Source: Rhynchopus sp. YZ270_cl-10 (taxonomy: Eukaryota; Euglenozoa; Diplonemea; Diplonemida; Diplonemidae). Taken from it: 64,000 nucleotides of DNA. Every line of letters starts with the position of its first letter. Position 1 is the stretch's first letter. This document shows positions 9,501 to 18,574 of the stretch, one piece after another. Location of the stretch: assembly GCA_964035575.1 (NCBI GenBank), contig OZ037883.1, positions 248,001-312,000 on the forward strand, written 5' to 3'. A model generated the notes under the pieces. It saw nothing but the letters and a program-made list of their open reading frames with translations, was not told the origin of the DNA and did not search any database. The translations under genes were made by a program, and so were the position numbers.

Positions 9501-10289
9501 CAAGGTGGGTGGTGCAGGTGTAAGTGGTGCAGGTGTCGGTGGTGCGTTCGTCGGTGGTGCAGGTGTCAGTGGTGACTTCGTAAGTGGTGCGTTCGTTGCT
9601 GGCACACCAGGGATAAGTGTAGGCGGTGAAGGTGTTTGCGGTGCAGGTGTTCGTGGTGAACGTGTCGGTGGTGAAGGGGTCGGTGGTGCCGCTGTCGGCG
9701 CAAAGCCACCCTGCAGCGGACACACACTGCACACTGCGACAGAGCGGATCTGCTGGCTCAACACTGTCTGGTTCGCAACTAACGCAGCGTTGCGGGCCAA
9801 CAGCTCGCGCACATGCGTCTCCAGCACCACCAGGCGCGTCTCGTTCACAGTCGGCTGCGGCTGCGGCTGTTTGGTGGCATTCGCCACAGCCGCTGCCTCC
9901 AACACCTGCACAGCCTTCTCGACCACTAGCAGGCGCGTCTCGTTGAACGACACAGATGGCGCAGGCGGTGGTGCTGCAAGCTGCCACCACCGCATCGAGT
10001 TGCTCCACTCAATCGTCCGCAGTGCAGGCAGGAAGCGCCCACCCAGCCCCAACGTGTGCAGGATGCCTGACTGCGTGTGCACCTGCTCTCCCAAGATGGC
10101 CGCAGTCCCGTACTTGGACGTGATCACGCACCCTGCAGACACAGACACCTGCATCGCGTCCTGCGTCGCATCGTCGTACCACGCACCGCCCAGCGCCACC
10201 AGGGATGAGCAGTTTGCATCCTGCACAGTCCTTTGCGGCTGTGCAGTGGCGACTGCGAGGTACACACACACAGATAAAACCAATCTCAT
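6579..10289 (-). CDS. large secreted glycoprotein-like protein, copy A
   Basis: 1236 residues if translation starts at 10289, where a classic signal peptide begins (MRLVLSVCVYLAVATAQ). The frame stays open upstream, but that extension differs completely from the one in copy B, so I reject it. After the signal peptide come two heptad-like segments each starting NETRL, several N-glycosylation sequons, a CSVC motif, and a linker of about 80 residues made of PPT/APLT-type five-residue units, probably O-glycosylated. A large Cys- and aromatic-rich region fills the rest. Near the C-terminus two GHTH motifs lie about 35 residues apart, a possible metal-binding pair, followed by a cysteine-rich end (CCVKRCPDG). 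I recognise no family for the central 800 residues. A cell-surface or extracellular role is inferred from the signal peptide and linker. The copy at 25496-29206 differs by only about three residues. Confidence 0.85.
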   Translation of the reverse strand: MRLVLSVCVYLAVATAQPQRTVQDANCSSLVALGGAWYDDATQDAMQVSVSAGCVITSKYGTAAILGEQVHTQSGILHTLGLGGRFLPALRTIEWSNSMRWWQLAAPPPAPSVSFNETRLLVVEKAVQVLEAAAVANATKQPQPQPTVNETRLVVLETHVRELLARNAALVANQTVLSQQIRSVAVCSVCPLQGGFAPTAAPPTPSPPTRSPRTPAPQTPSPPTLIPGVPATNAPLTKSPLTPAPPTNAPPTPAPLTPAPPTLAPGTSAPGTAPKDNTTAVLQQLQAQVAELNTTLRAVNATAGKDGYCTILPNVSHVYIPVTRYTMRRGLAGSVCTVMGSGTSPLNTKLDGGCVWSDNMAEKMYAHTGDTLSFNRAGLHFADVRELKSRAAFDECDMTGSTLVAGEADLTAAEIGGKHFSITLTKPGTRWFASGTGSVLTGVDSKLRCWAGMVKPYPGKDKLWGDGVKIEVVVLDPEKAVMAKCPLWDPLKFNVSGGAAVDSKSVERMKGTVGAIGRQLISLEARIAQRVRAEGHSGITVTRSFHQGTDSYHEASYADGAPGSMHNHANFKYTLGMGECGAVLNGVQFQTRHNDFSLDEPDHTQTLTQFISEWPPASRPIDLPGVPPSVTGKGTVAEQVAEMKAYFKAFNTQDKTLRADYDKYFKPNLCYLEGTWQEAQEGIAEPFASDRHHIAADDWKDLMQKVNFLANNGQKSFVENLPFLPTSFRGMQDGGKGGDVFEPRLGQWFYRISCRPINKPVPLSRFRVKNDLQLQFRDVPLTREQLAKTNRALYELHPTPEAKYNPKEPWPKSATSFEYIDELMQDIPGFDGPKGNLVDKSMGLTCMNGNGSKGTLNTAYYSRYYAHATADAMGRDHKKRGFNDYMFAAQTTHPKVSALEACNEFAPRQLVHADAQDNAASKTCQSLHDQASCIKKVWTKAQVSADSSGARCVWLPEGRCAYKKCWKQRWSYAIPLEIVYTTPLSNWNPYNIPFHDNNTPGAAQVRAGGRDGATAATALKGSTRQDYYRTPAEFFQDQKNVDPADTSGGSTFVENAAGEVHKTRASGHWIVFPDIPGVGSVRQRYPIMPIHEQGSSVWKEAKALEELVMGRHSKEVAAIIAETRTQEYGLLLTLHAGSGHTHTVSVPPEAVVALTAGKYPFARVLSTTDSGHTHLTAISYDAKRGAGKEYALDWCTTGSVADTDECLATAGCGKSVEGKDCCVKRCPDGHAGVSPS

Positions 10290-11325
10290 TGTTCGTGTCA
10301 ATCTGAAGGTCAGTGTGTGTGTGTTGGGTTGAAAAAAAAAGAAATGAAAATAGGCAGTTTCTTCTGCAATAGAGAGGTGAAGTGTGGCAGAAACAATGTG
10401 GGTTTTTTCTCTCATCGCCACCACACCGTGTAGTATGGTTTTTTGCAGCTTTTAGGGGTCCCAGGATTTTCTTCAGCTCTTATACAACTTGGGTCCACGT
10501 AGAGGCGATCATTTCCAATATTGTAAACTCGGAAGAAATAAATGCCCAACTGCGGCAATCATCCGTTATATTGGCATGAGCGGATGAGGCAGCATTTTGG
10601 TTTTCCCCCCTCCTTTTTTTGTAAATCTTGGCGCAGGCACTGACACTCCGTGGGTGGGGCGGAAAAATATTACACAAAGAAATGGTAGTTGTTAATGCGG
10701 CACCTCTGACTGACCCACGTACGATGCCATCGATGAAAGCACAAGACAAAATGAGAGAAAAAAAAACTTATTTGGACCTTCGGGAATCACCCCTTGCTAG
10801 GACGGGGTGCTTACACTAGGAGCAAAACAAACAAGGATGGACTCCGAGCTCGGAGAACGGTATCACTAGAAGGCTATCCCCTATCCCCTGAGGTGCGTGA
10901 GGCGTCTTCCTGCAGGAGCAGGCAAGAGGAAAGTACAAGACCACCAAGCACGCAGCCAGGATGCCTCCCTGAGTGGGGGGTTTTTATTTATTTTTTGGCA
11001 AATGAGAAAATAGAAGTTGCGACCACAAAAACCACACCGTGTGACTCTTATTCACATCTCTCTTGAGGGGTGTCACATGCTTTTTCCGATCCTTTTAACT
11101 GCCTCGAGTAAAAATGGTTCACTCTAGACACATTTTATATTGATAGAATCACTCAAAACCGGGAAACAAAAAAGGCGAAAAAAAAAATATGCTAAACTGA
11201 AGGCTGTTGTGGGTAAGTTGAGTACTCAAGGAAGCGAGCAAGCTTCTTTTTCATTCCATTTTGTTTGCCTGCACATTTTTTTTTCTTTCTTTCCTTTTCT
11301 CCAGAAATACTATTTTTCGGTGCAT
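10290..11325. other. intergenic spacer, nothing recognised
   Basis: This is the 5' flank of secreted-protein copy A. It includes the end of the duplicated block at 10403, and beyond that AT-rich spacer with A/T runs. No gene, tRNA or clear repeat was found. Confidence 0.5.
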
Positions 11326-11766
11326 TTAGGGCTCCTCCTCCTCCGGCCAGATCCTTTCGATGATTGTTGTGTCGAAAACTGTCAGGACATCGAGCGTTGG
11401 TGCGTCGCCTTGGCGGAGCGCGGTTAGGAGCTGCTCTACAAACGCCGCCTCCTTTGGGACGGGGAGGGTACGCTCAGAGTTGTCAGCATCCAAGGCAGAC
11501 ACAGTCCCTAAGGTGGTATCGATATCGAGGAAGTGCATCTCCTCACGCACCTCGTACGCAATGCCCACTGTGTCCCCTACTCTACACAGCTTTTCATCAA
11601 TCTTCCCGGTAAACACATTTTTCGCACGGAACAAAATACGTGGCCGACCAACCTTCCCTGCCTTTCCACGTGTAATATTCACAACACGATGTATCGTATC
11701 ACCGCCAAACACCACCCGCATACCCAACTCAACATCTTCAACTCGTATGCTGTACATGCTGTACAT
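11326..11766 (-). CDS. divergent eIF5A / EF-P-like translation factor
   Basis: 146 residues from the ATG at 11766; a second in-frame ATG follows at 11757. The upstream extension of the frame is low-complexity Ser/Pro/Leu and is probably not translated. The N-terminal half has the KOW/SH3-like pattern of eIF5A and EF-P: VELGMRVVFGGDTIHRVVNI, then a loop TRGKAGKVGRP, then FRAKNVFTGKIDEKL, equivalent to the DIFTGKKYED strand of eIF5A. The C-terminal half matches the eIF5A OB fold (LPVPKEAAFVEQLLTALRQG, then VLTVFDTTIIERI). In eIF5A the loop lysine carries hypusine within GKHG. Here a lysine is in place (GKAG) but the conserved His is not, so whether it is modified is unknown. The protein would promote peptide-bond formation on ribosomes. 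It could be a paralogue or an organelle-targeted form. Confidence 0.7.
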   Translation of the reverse strand: MYSMYSIRVEDVELGMRVVFGGDTIHRVVNITRGKAGKVGRPRILFRAKNVFTGKIDEKLCRVGDTVGIAYEVREEMHFLDIDTTLGTVSALDADNSERTLPVPKEAAFVEQLLTALRQGDAPTLDVLTVFDTTIIERIWPEEEEP

Positions 11767-12614
11767 GATATGAGAAAGTAACGGAAGAAGGGGAGGAAAA
11801 AATGGGGTCTCGAGATGAACCTCAAAACCCGCGAAATCGAAACTACTCAGAAAAAAAGAGGAGGAGGAGGTGAATGTATCCCTGTAAATTGTGAGGGGAG
11901 GAGGAGGGGGAGAGAGGAGAAGAGAGAGGGAAAATGATAAATTTGCGGTGATTTTTTTTTTTTTTTTTGGTGAGGGAGGCTGAAGGGAGAAAGATATTAA
12001 GGACCCCCCTTTTTCCTCATCGTATTTGCCAATCACGCTAATAAGGTAGGTGCTCAAAATGTTGCTGCATTGTGAGAAAGACTAAAATCCACTTATTTTT
12101 CTTCCCTCCCACAGAATCGTTGGGTACAAAAAGATGAATGTGCCTCACGGACTATCTAAAGAGGCAAATAGCAGGTATTGACGCAGGCACCTCCAAGAAT
12201 GGCTCACGTATGATGTCTACCATCCCAGATGAACCATCAAATGCCCTGCAGCCAACAGAAGCTGAAAAGGAAACCCAAATGGCTTCTTTGCCCGCACTAT
12301 AGTGAACGGGGGGGCGGAACACCTCCGACAGATCCGACAGAGCAAGCTCTGGCCTGACTGTTGGTCGTTGTTTCATCCTCTATGTACACCCTTCATAGCA
12401 TGAAGCCACTGTATATACCCCAGCAGGGTTTAACTTGCTTTTGGGGCAGGGACGTTTACCTTCCTGAGGACTTAACAGAATTGTCAGGCCCCTCGCTGCC
12501 TACGGGAGGAAATACAGACAAGGCATGGTTAACCCCCCTTTGGTCTGGCCCAAGAAACGATGGTAGGAGGAAGCTCTCTTGTGCTAGGCACCTCAGGAAA
12601 AGAGAAAAACATTA

Positions 12615-12758
12615 TGGTGTGTTCCGGGGTATCGAAAAATACAAATTTTCATTTCAATACAACTCTTCACAACTTTTCACAAAAATATGGCCAAAATTAT
12701 GTGAAAATTTGTGAAGAGTTGTGAAGATGTGTAAAATCCTATACCCCGGAACACACCA
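12615..12758. mobile_element. MITE-like fold-back element with 18-bp perfect TIRs
   Basis: 144 bp bounded by perfect 18-bp inverted repeats, TGGTGTGTTCCGGGGTAT at 12615-12632 and its complement at 12741-12758. A second inverted pair lies inside (CAACTCTTCACAA... against ...TTGTGAAGAGTTG, about 12660-12721), so most of the element can fold into one hairpin. It is too short to code. No clear target duplication is seen. Confidence 0.7.
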
Positions 12759-12900
12759 CATTTAAAAAAAAAAACTTTCTCGCGCACACATCGATAGATT
12801 AGTAAGAGCGACCTGCTTAGACAACCCCTAGTAAATGAATTGGCATTCGGGTGTTTGAAGATATCGTAAGGAAGTGGAATGAGTGTCATGGCACAAGAAG

Positions 12901-12925
12901 CACCTAAGCCTCTCATGCTTTAAAC
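12901..12925 (-). repeat. CGAGAGG stem-loop, degenerate member
   Basis: On the minus strand an AAGC/GCTT stem encloses ATGAGAG. It matches the AAGCCTCTC part of the better members but has a shorter stem. Confidence 0.35.
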
Positions 12926-13062
12926 AATGGCAGCTAATTCTGGGGAGGTCATACAAGAGTAAGAACTCTTATCCGGCGAACCTAGTTGCCTAATAGATGA
13001 ATGTTCAAAAGAAAAGACGTTGGCTTAAAGTACAAAATTCCTGCCTGAGTGGAAAAAAAATG

Positions 13063-13160
13063 CCTCCCGTAACAGTGTACCTTTGATGCATGACCGGTGC
13101 ACAGGGGGTGGACACCCAAGCATACAGTCCTACATCCATTTCGTGGTTTACGTCTGATAA
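13063..13160. repeat. dispersed ~90-bp repeat, copy 1
   Basis: Related to 33379-33466. Both share a degenerate CCTC(T)CGT(G)AACAGT start, TGACCGG in the middle and an almost identical end of about 34 bases, from CAGTCCTACATCC to GGTTTAC and TCTGA. The second copy lies just upstream of the methyltransferase-like gene. Confidence 0.5.
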
Positions 13161-14318
13161 AATAAAGATTAGATTCATATACGTTCAGTTCACAGAATTG
13201 AAAGTATATAAAAATAAAGATTGAAAGCGGAATACGCCTATATCTGCAGATGACTGGAAAAAGAATGATTAAGATTTTTTCAGTCAAAAGATGGAGTTTT
13301 GTCCATCAGCGTCGTAGATGACTGGAAAAAGAAATCCACAGTAGGTATCTTCCCATTAAACCCACGGTTGCCAAAGATAACTTGAAACCGCTGAAACAAG
13401 GAAAGAACAAGGAATCGATAAAAAACAAAAACACGCACATATGACATAGACCCTTTCCTTTACAACACATTCTTTTTTTTGTCCAAAAGAAGAGAAAAAC
13501 TTTTGAAAAAATATGGTAGCGCACTTGGCTCTCATATACGAATAGAACGCACTGTTTTCCCCTCACAATTTCATGAGAGCCTTCCATTTTTATTTACTAT
13601 TGACGCACCAAAAACCAAAAAAAAATGCAAAACAGGCAAGCAAAGTGCACACGATTACCTGTTCTTTCTTTCTTTCCTTCTTTCCAACAAAAATAATGTT
13701 TTGAACAAAAAAACAAAAAAACACACACATAATTCTGAAACAACACGGATCTGGTTGGTAAAACTGGTGAGTAGGCCCGTAGTTCGTTCGCACGGAGCGC
13801 ACTCTGAAGTAAGATTGACACAACCCCATGATTTATTCTCTCTGTCTCCACTCACAAAAAAAAACCAAAAAAATATTTCTACTTTCAATGGGGGCAAGGG
13901 AGGGAAGGTATTTTTTCTTTTTTGTGCCAGAAGAGGATGGCTGAATTGCTGAGAATGGGCTGAGAACAACGGGGAAGGGTGTGTGGAGAGGGTCGTTAGA
14001 TTTGTATTCAACCGCCAACACCCCGTTGCCGAAAAAGGCAGGTTCTGTGCATGAAGGTGGCGAAGAAAGACCATAGTCACGCTGTCAGATGGCAAGCGGG
14101 TACACTGAGTGTCGTGTGGAGGTGAGACAAACCTAACAAAAAAAAAAGGGTGGGGTAAAGTTTTTAAGCGCCAACACATCCAACGAATGCAGGCAGACAT
14201 AAAAGAAGAAAAAAACTTGGGGCTGTAGCATGTGCGCGGCTAAAGTGGATTCACCTTCGGGATTTTCAGATCTTACATTTTTTCCCTGTGAGCGTTTGCA
14301 TTTTTTCCCCTTGTGAGA

Positions 14319-14988
14319 TTACGTGTGGTTTGGAGGCCCCTCTGTCACCACGAAAGGCAGGACATCCAGAAACAAGGCTTCGGTGCTCTTGTACTGCGTT
14401 GCGCCGGTGGCATGCTTCACCCGTTCCAAAAATTGGGGCCAGTGCGATGCGATCTCAGACTTCGCCAAAGAGGTAGTCGCCAAAAGTTCCGTACGACGAT
14501 TCGAGGGAAGAGAGGGAGCTGAGCTCGTGAAAATCCGTAAGAATACGGGTTGCATTCATCTTAGGATCTTCGATATAAAATTTTTCGAAGTCATGAAGTT
14601 TGGATACAACCTCCCTGAATGCGGATCTGACGGACCGTGGCATCCCCGGCGACGCCGCCCTCGATGTGACATCTCGACGAACATCCCTGTGCCTTTGGGT
14701 GTACAAGGAGAGACGACCCAAAAGCTGCGCCACAGGGTACACGTGCACGAAGTTCTTCTGGTTCCGGCTATCCCGGAGCTTTGAGCGAAGTCGGGTGCGC
14801 ACATCAGCAAGACCGTTCTGCTCGGAAGTGGCATCAGCACTGGACCATTGGGATTCGTGCTCTTCCATGTGCTGCTTCCACAACACCCAGGTTTTCGCGA
14901 GCGCGAGATCGCTGAGTAAAAAGAAGTAGTCGATACTGGTGCTCCAGGGGGGGCCGATATTGACAGGTCGCTGACAGGTCGTTGCCAT
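14319..14988 (-). pseudogene. unidentified gene remnant next to a repeat element
   Basis: Two overlapping open stretches look protein-like but lie in different frames. One of 177 codons runs from 14988 to 14455. Another carries on to a stop at 14319. The first contains amphipathic, helix-rich sequence (SIDYFFLLSDLALAKTWVLW; AFREVVSKLHDFEKFY). The second continues in the same style (HWPQFLERVKHATGATQYKS). Together they suggest one former gene with a frame change near 14460-14490; a short unrecognised intron is less likely. The apparent start lies inside a 31-bp direct repeat that borders the element at 14954-16160, so the true 5' part may have been cut off by that insertion. I recognise no family. 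Confidence 0.35.
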
Positions 14989-16160
14989 AGGGGAGGGTCA
15001 TTTTTTAACGGCCCTTAGCGATTTTTTGGTGGGGCACACACACAGACAGACAGTGGCCCATACGGACCCTCAGGGTACACGAAGTAACGGGTGGTACATG
15101 TGGTATTACATGTAACTTTTGTTACATGTGGTACAGGTGGCGAAATCAGGTAGTGGTACAATGGTTTTGGGGGTGGTACTGGGCAGCTTTTTCGGCGGTG
15201 ATTTCTGGTAAGACCTAAAAAGTCCTCAAAAATCGTTGTGAAAATTATGGTGGGTGGGTTTTTTACATATCGACACATGTAACATGATCACATGTAACTA
15301 ATACATGTAACTGTTACATTACATGTGAAGTTACATGTCATTTACGTGTAACGGTTTTTCACATGTAACATTCCATGTAATGTAACTTACTTCATCGCCG
15401 TGTGCTCCCCAAACCCCGGGGTACCCCGCGCGGACCCTACACGACGGTGAAGTAAATGACATGTGCCACCTAAAAATGTCATGTTCTTAGCAGGTCATTT
15501 CACCTGTGGCACATGTCACTTTACATGTCAAATGACATGTGGCTAACATGTAAAAAAAAGTTACGCGTAAATCACAATGTAAGGGGACAATGGGATATAC
15601 TCCGGACATGGATACCCACACAGAATACACGGTTACCCAGACATCTGTCAGGCAATCACTGATTCACTTCACACAGGTCGGGTAGGCGCTGCCTGCCCAT
15701 CCTCTTGTTCCTGTCTGCTATCGATTCCAGGTTCAGAACGTTCAGACGTTTAGTCAAAATGCTTTGAGTGATGACTCCTTTTGGGATACACAAAACCACA
15801 CCAGGCACGATCGCTGCTTCGGCAACGTGTCGAAATCAGCAGCGTCACACAGCCCTGAGCCCCTCAAAGCTGAAGGTGATTTCTACTACCACAGCTGGTC
15901 TGTGAACACATTCACAGACCAACTGTGAAGCGGCAAAGAGTCGTTCAAGCTGGGATGCACACGAACGTGTGGTGTACCTGTGTACCTGTGTACCTGTGTA
16001 CCTGTGTACCTGTGTACCTGTGTACCTGTGTACCTGTGTACCTGTGTACCTGTGTACCTGTGTACCTGTGTACCTGTGTACCTGTGTACCTGAAAATGGC
16101 TAAGTACTATTAAAAATGACCCACCCCCCCCGATATTGACAGGTCGCTGACAGGTCGTTG
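14954..16160. mobile_element. non-coding element flanked by 31-bp direct repeats
   Basis: The same 31 bases (CCGATATTGACAGGTCG, then CTGACAGGTCGTTG) occur at 14954-14984 and 16130-16160. Just inside them are inverted repeats: GGGGAGGGTCATTTTTTAA at 14990-15008 and the complement of GGGGTGGGTCATTTTTAA at 16110-16127. The 1.1 kb interior has no gene. It is packed with ACATGT palindromes and further inverted pairs (for example GACATGTGCCAC/GTGGCACATGTC near 15462-15520) and ends in an 8-bp minisatellite. The 31-bp repeats may be an unusually long target duplication or the outer ends of the element. A related GATATATTGACAGGTCG copy lies at about 56214. Confidence 0.55.
15972..16092. repeat. 8-bp minisatellite (GTGTACCT)n
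   Basis: About 15 head-to-tail copies of an 8-base unit with no variation visible. It lies inside the fold-back-rich element at 14954-16160. Confidence 0.95.
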
Positions 16161-16204
16161 ACTCATTTCCTATAGCACCAGATACGGTCAAAAGTTGCGT
16201 ACTG

Positions 16205-16232
16205 TGCGCCTGCGGCGCAAGCCGCAGGCCAA
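16205..16232. repeat. short GC-rich hairpin
   Basis: GCCTGCGG and CCGCAGGC face each other across a 6-base loop. The phrase GTGCGCCTGCGGCGC recurs at about 57968 and 58538, so it is part of a dispersed sequence. Confidence 0.5.
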
Positions 16233-16353
16233 AAATGACCAAAACCTGTATAAACCCCTGTCCTGGGCTGGAAAACAAAATACGAAAGAAAAAGTCATTG
16301 ACTGGTAAAACTTGGTGGTTTTACAAGGGAATCTCACAAGGGGGGGAAAAACA

Positions 16354-16388
16354 CATAAGATTTTCGGTTTTTGGCCGAAAATCTTATG
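16354..16388. repeat. perfect 14-bp hairpin
   Basis: CATAAGATTTTCGG at 16354-16367 and its exact complement at 16375-16388, with a 7-base loop. It could be a minimal fold-back element or a terminator-like structure. Confidence 0.6.
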
Positions 16389-17367
16389 CCGAAAAAATCT
16401 CACATTTAGCCGCATACATATGGTAGCAGTGAGTAGAGTAGTTTTCCCCGCTGAACAAACAACCTGCAGGGAAGCCACAACCCTGCCTTTTTTTCTACAT
16501 AAAAAAAAGATGCTTTGAACAAAAACAAAAACGGTTCCTTGAAAGCGTTCTTTTTCGTAGTGAAACCCATCGCTCGGGTGTATACACCACAACTAAGTTT
16601 TCAAAAAAAAAAAGATTTGCAATAAAATGCAACACACGTTGGGAGCGTTTTTTGTGAACATATACCCCATTGTTTTTTTTGTCGCTCTTTGGTATAGAAA
16701 AAAAATTCTCAAATAATCATACACACCTTTGTGGGTATGTGGCTGTTGAAAGCAGTCGTAGGTAGTTTCTTAGAAGGGAAGATTTGCCCAGGGTTATGTG
16801 GGTACCATAAGCCAACCATTCGCATCTGATCGGATAAAAAAAAAACACAAAAGAAAAGAAAAAGTTATAGGATGACAAGCATATTAGGCTTCGTCATCTA
16901 AAGAAAGGTTGAAAGTGCAAGAACGCCTACAGCATATCGGCAGACGCAGACATAACATCAAAAACTCAGGGTAAGGATAGAGGTAGAGAGAAAGCTGTAC
17001 ACCCACCGTACGATGCACAACACAAAAATAGTAACTCTGATAGTTACTAAAAGGGAAAATGTTTTTCGTTGATTGCTCAATTACCCTGTTGGGGGGTGGC
17101 GACCGTATCGGAGGAACTTTTCTCCCAGCTACAAAAATAAACAAAAAACAAAAACAAAAAAAAAACAAAACGCAAATTATGTTTTGTCAGCAAGAGCCAA
17201 CCCGTTTGTTTTATTTCAAAACACTACGTGTGGGATTATGGGATACGCGGGGGATGAAATAGGGGAATATACGTCGTACCTGTCATCTAAAGGGGGGCCT
17301 GAAAAGGGGGAGGGGGGGAAAAGAGGGAATAATTTTGGAAGGGGTGGGTGAGGGGGGAGAGGGAGAA

Positions 17368-17610
17368 CACGACGACACTTGTCATGACAAGTGACTTGTA
17401 CATGTAAAGTGAGTGACATGTGAAAACTGGTAACATGCAATCACATGTCATTTTACATGTCATATGACATGTGAATCAAGGTTTTACACAGTGATTCAAT
17501 GGCATCTACATGGCATATGACATGTTATATGACATGTGATCGCATGCTAAGGAATCACATGTGAAACACATGTTAAATCCCGTGTACACGTGATGACAAG
17601 TGTCGTCGTG
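17368..17610. mobile_element. MITE-like element with 18-bp perfect TIRs and ACATGT palindromes
   Basis: 243 bp bounded by CACGACGACACTTGTCAT (17368-17385) and its exact complement (17593-17610). The interior is built from repeats of TGACATGT/ACATGTCA, as in the interior of the 14954-16160 element, which suggests the two are related. It is non-coding. Confidence 0.75.
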
Positions 17611-18468
17611 AATGATATGTCTGGAGAAAAGTGAAAACTGTAAATACAACTGTGTTACCTCTCTTATAGTAAATAACATGACATGAAAACAAGTCCGTGA
17701 CTGAACACCACCTTGTTTTTTTTTTTGTTTTTTTTTTTTTTGAAGTGAATTTAAATTCTCTTTCAAAAGTGAGCTCTAACGTTCATAGATGGTGGTCCGG
17801 CCGAGTCTGCTCGACTTTTTGGAAAATCAGAACGTCGGTATTGATTTTTTTTTTTTTTTTTGTGTTATCAAGCATTGACGAATAGAAATGGAAAACGACG
17901 GATGGTGCGTGCCCGCTTTAGCGTATTGTTTTTCCACTAACATCACTCACATTCATCAGTGAAAAACACAAACCTTTTGCGGTGCGATAAACGAAAAAGT
18001 GTTTTCTTTATTTCATTTAACTGTCATATCCTGAAGTCGTTTTCTATTTTTTTTGTGCTTTTAAAAAAAGGCGCATATTTTTGTTTTCGTAACGCCACTC
18101 TACCTTTCATTTGATTGGTCTTACCGAATCGCTCAGCTGTGATGGAAAAAAATCGTGTTTTGATCTCGTCTCTGGAATAATTTTGGATGAAATTCGAGAT
18201 CTGAACCACGGAAAATGTTTGGGGGGGGAAAAAAAACGTTCGAGGAGAAGACAAGGACGACTCAAAGGATTTGAGCCCAAAAGAAAGAAAGACAGAAAGA
18301 GAGAGAACAAAGGTTGAAAGATGCATGCATCTGGGGAGAACCAAAAAAAAGTAATAATCAAAGAGATGGATAATCGCGATGCTAAAGAGAGAAAAGAGAG
18401 AAAAAAAATTCGTTGGAAAAAAAAAATACTCCTAAGCCCCATAATCAGCCACTGTATGGCCATGAAAG

Positions 18469-18574
18469 TACACGGCGGACTAGTCAGGGGGACTACTAGT
18501 GAAACTACTAGTTGTAACAACCAGTGCTAAACTAGTAGTGTTACTAGTAGCCCCCCTGACTAGTCCGCCGTGTA
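18469..18574. mobile_element. 106-bp fold-back rich in CTAG
   Basis: Left arm TACACGGCGGACTAGTCAGG... pairs with its complement at the right end. The arms run to about 45 bases with a few mismatches, and the ACTACTAGT unit is repeated within them. Too short to code. Confidence 0.7.

Larger units (their letters stand above)
5736..10403. repeat. segmental duplication, block A
   Basis: About 4.67 kb nearly identical, in the same orientation, to 24620-29319. It contains the whole 1236-residue secreted-protein gene, about 840 bases of 3' flank and about 110 bases of 5' flank. Similarity starts at ATTGTGG (5736 and 24620) and stops after GTGGGT (10403 and 29319). Only a few dozen differences are visible, including one stretch of unrelated sequence in the 3' flank near 6288-6338. 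Confidence 0.9.
11767..14318. other. gene-poor spacer
   Basis: 2.5 kb without a credible gene. It holds a fold-back element (12615-12758), one stem-loop family member (12901-12925) and a segment shared with 33379-33466 (13063-13160). The remainder is AT-rich with many homopolymer runs. Confidence 0.5.

Noticed and set aside
6600-9575. Long plus-strand open frames opposite the secreted-protein genes (and opposite the metallophosphatases)
   Set aside because: They are mirror images of GC-rich coding sequence on the minus strand, have Arg/His-biased composition, no domain patterns, and change where the minus-strand protein does not.
10290-10424. N-terminal extension of secreted-protein copy A (and 29207-29362 in copy B)
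   Set aside because: The two extensions differ almost completely while the rest is identical, and a signal peptide starts at the shared internal Met.
10851-10940. Possible tRNA or small structured RNA
   Set aside because: No A-box/B-box pair or cloverleaf could be built; I found no convincing tRNA or rRNA anywhere in the window.
13479-13952. 157-codon plus-strand frame
   Set aside because: Lys/Asn/Phe-rich translation of A and T runs with no domain or splice support, and opposite in strand to every real gene.
15972-16092. CRISPR-like array
   Set aside because: The unit is 8 bases with no spacers, and the DNA is eukaryotic.
15886-16278. Minus-strand frame with a VHRYTGTQ-type repeated peptide
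   Set aside because: It is the translation of the 8-bp minisatellite; 24 bases give an open repeat in any frame by chance.
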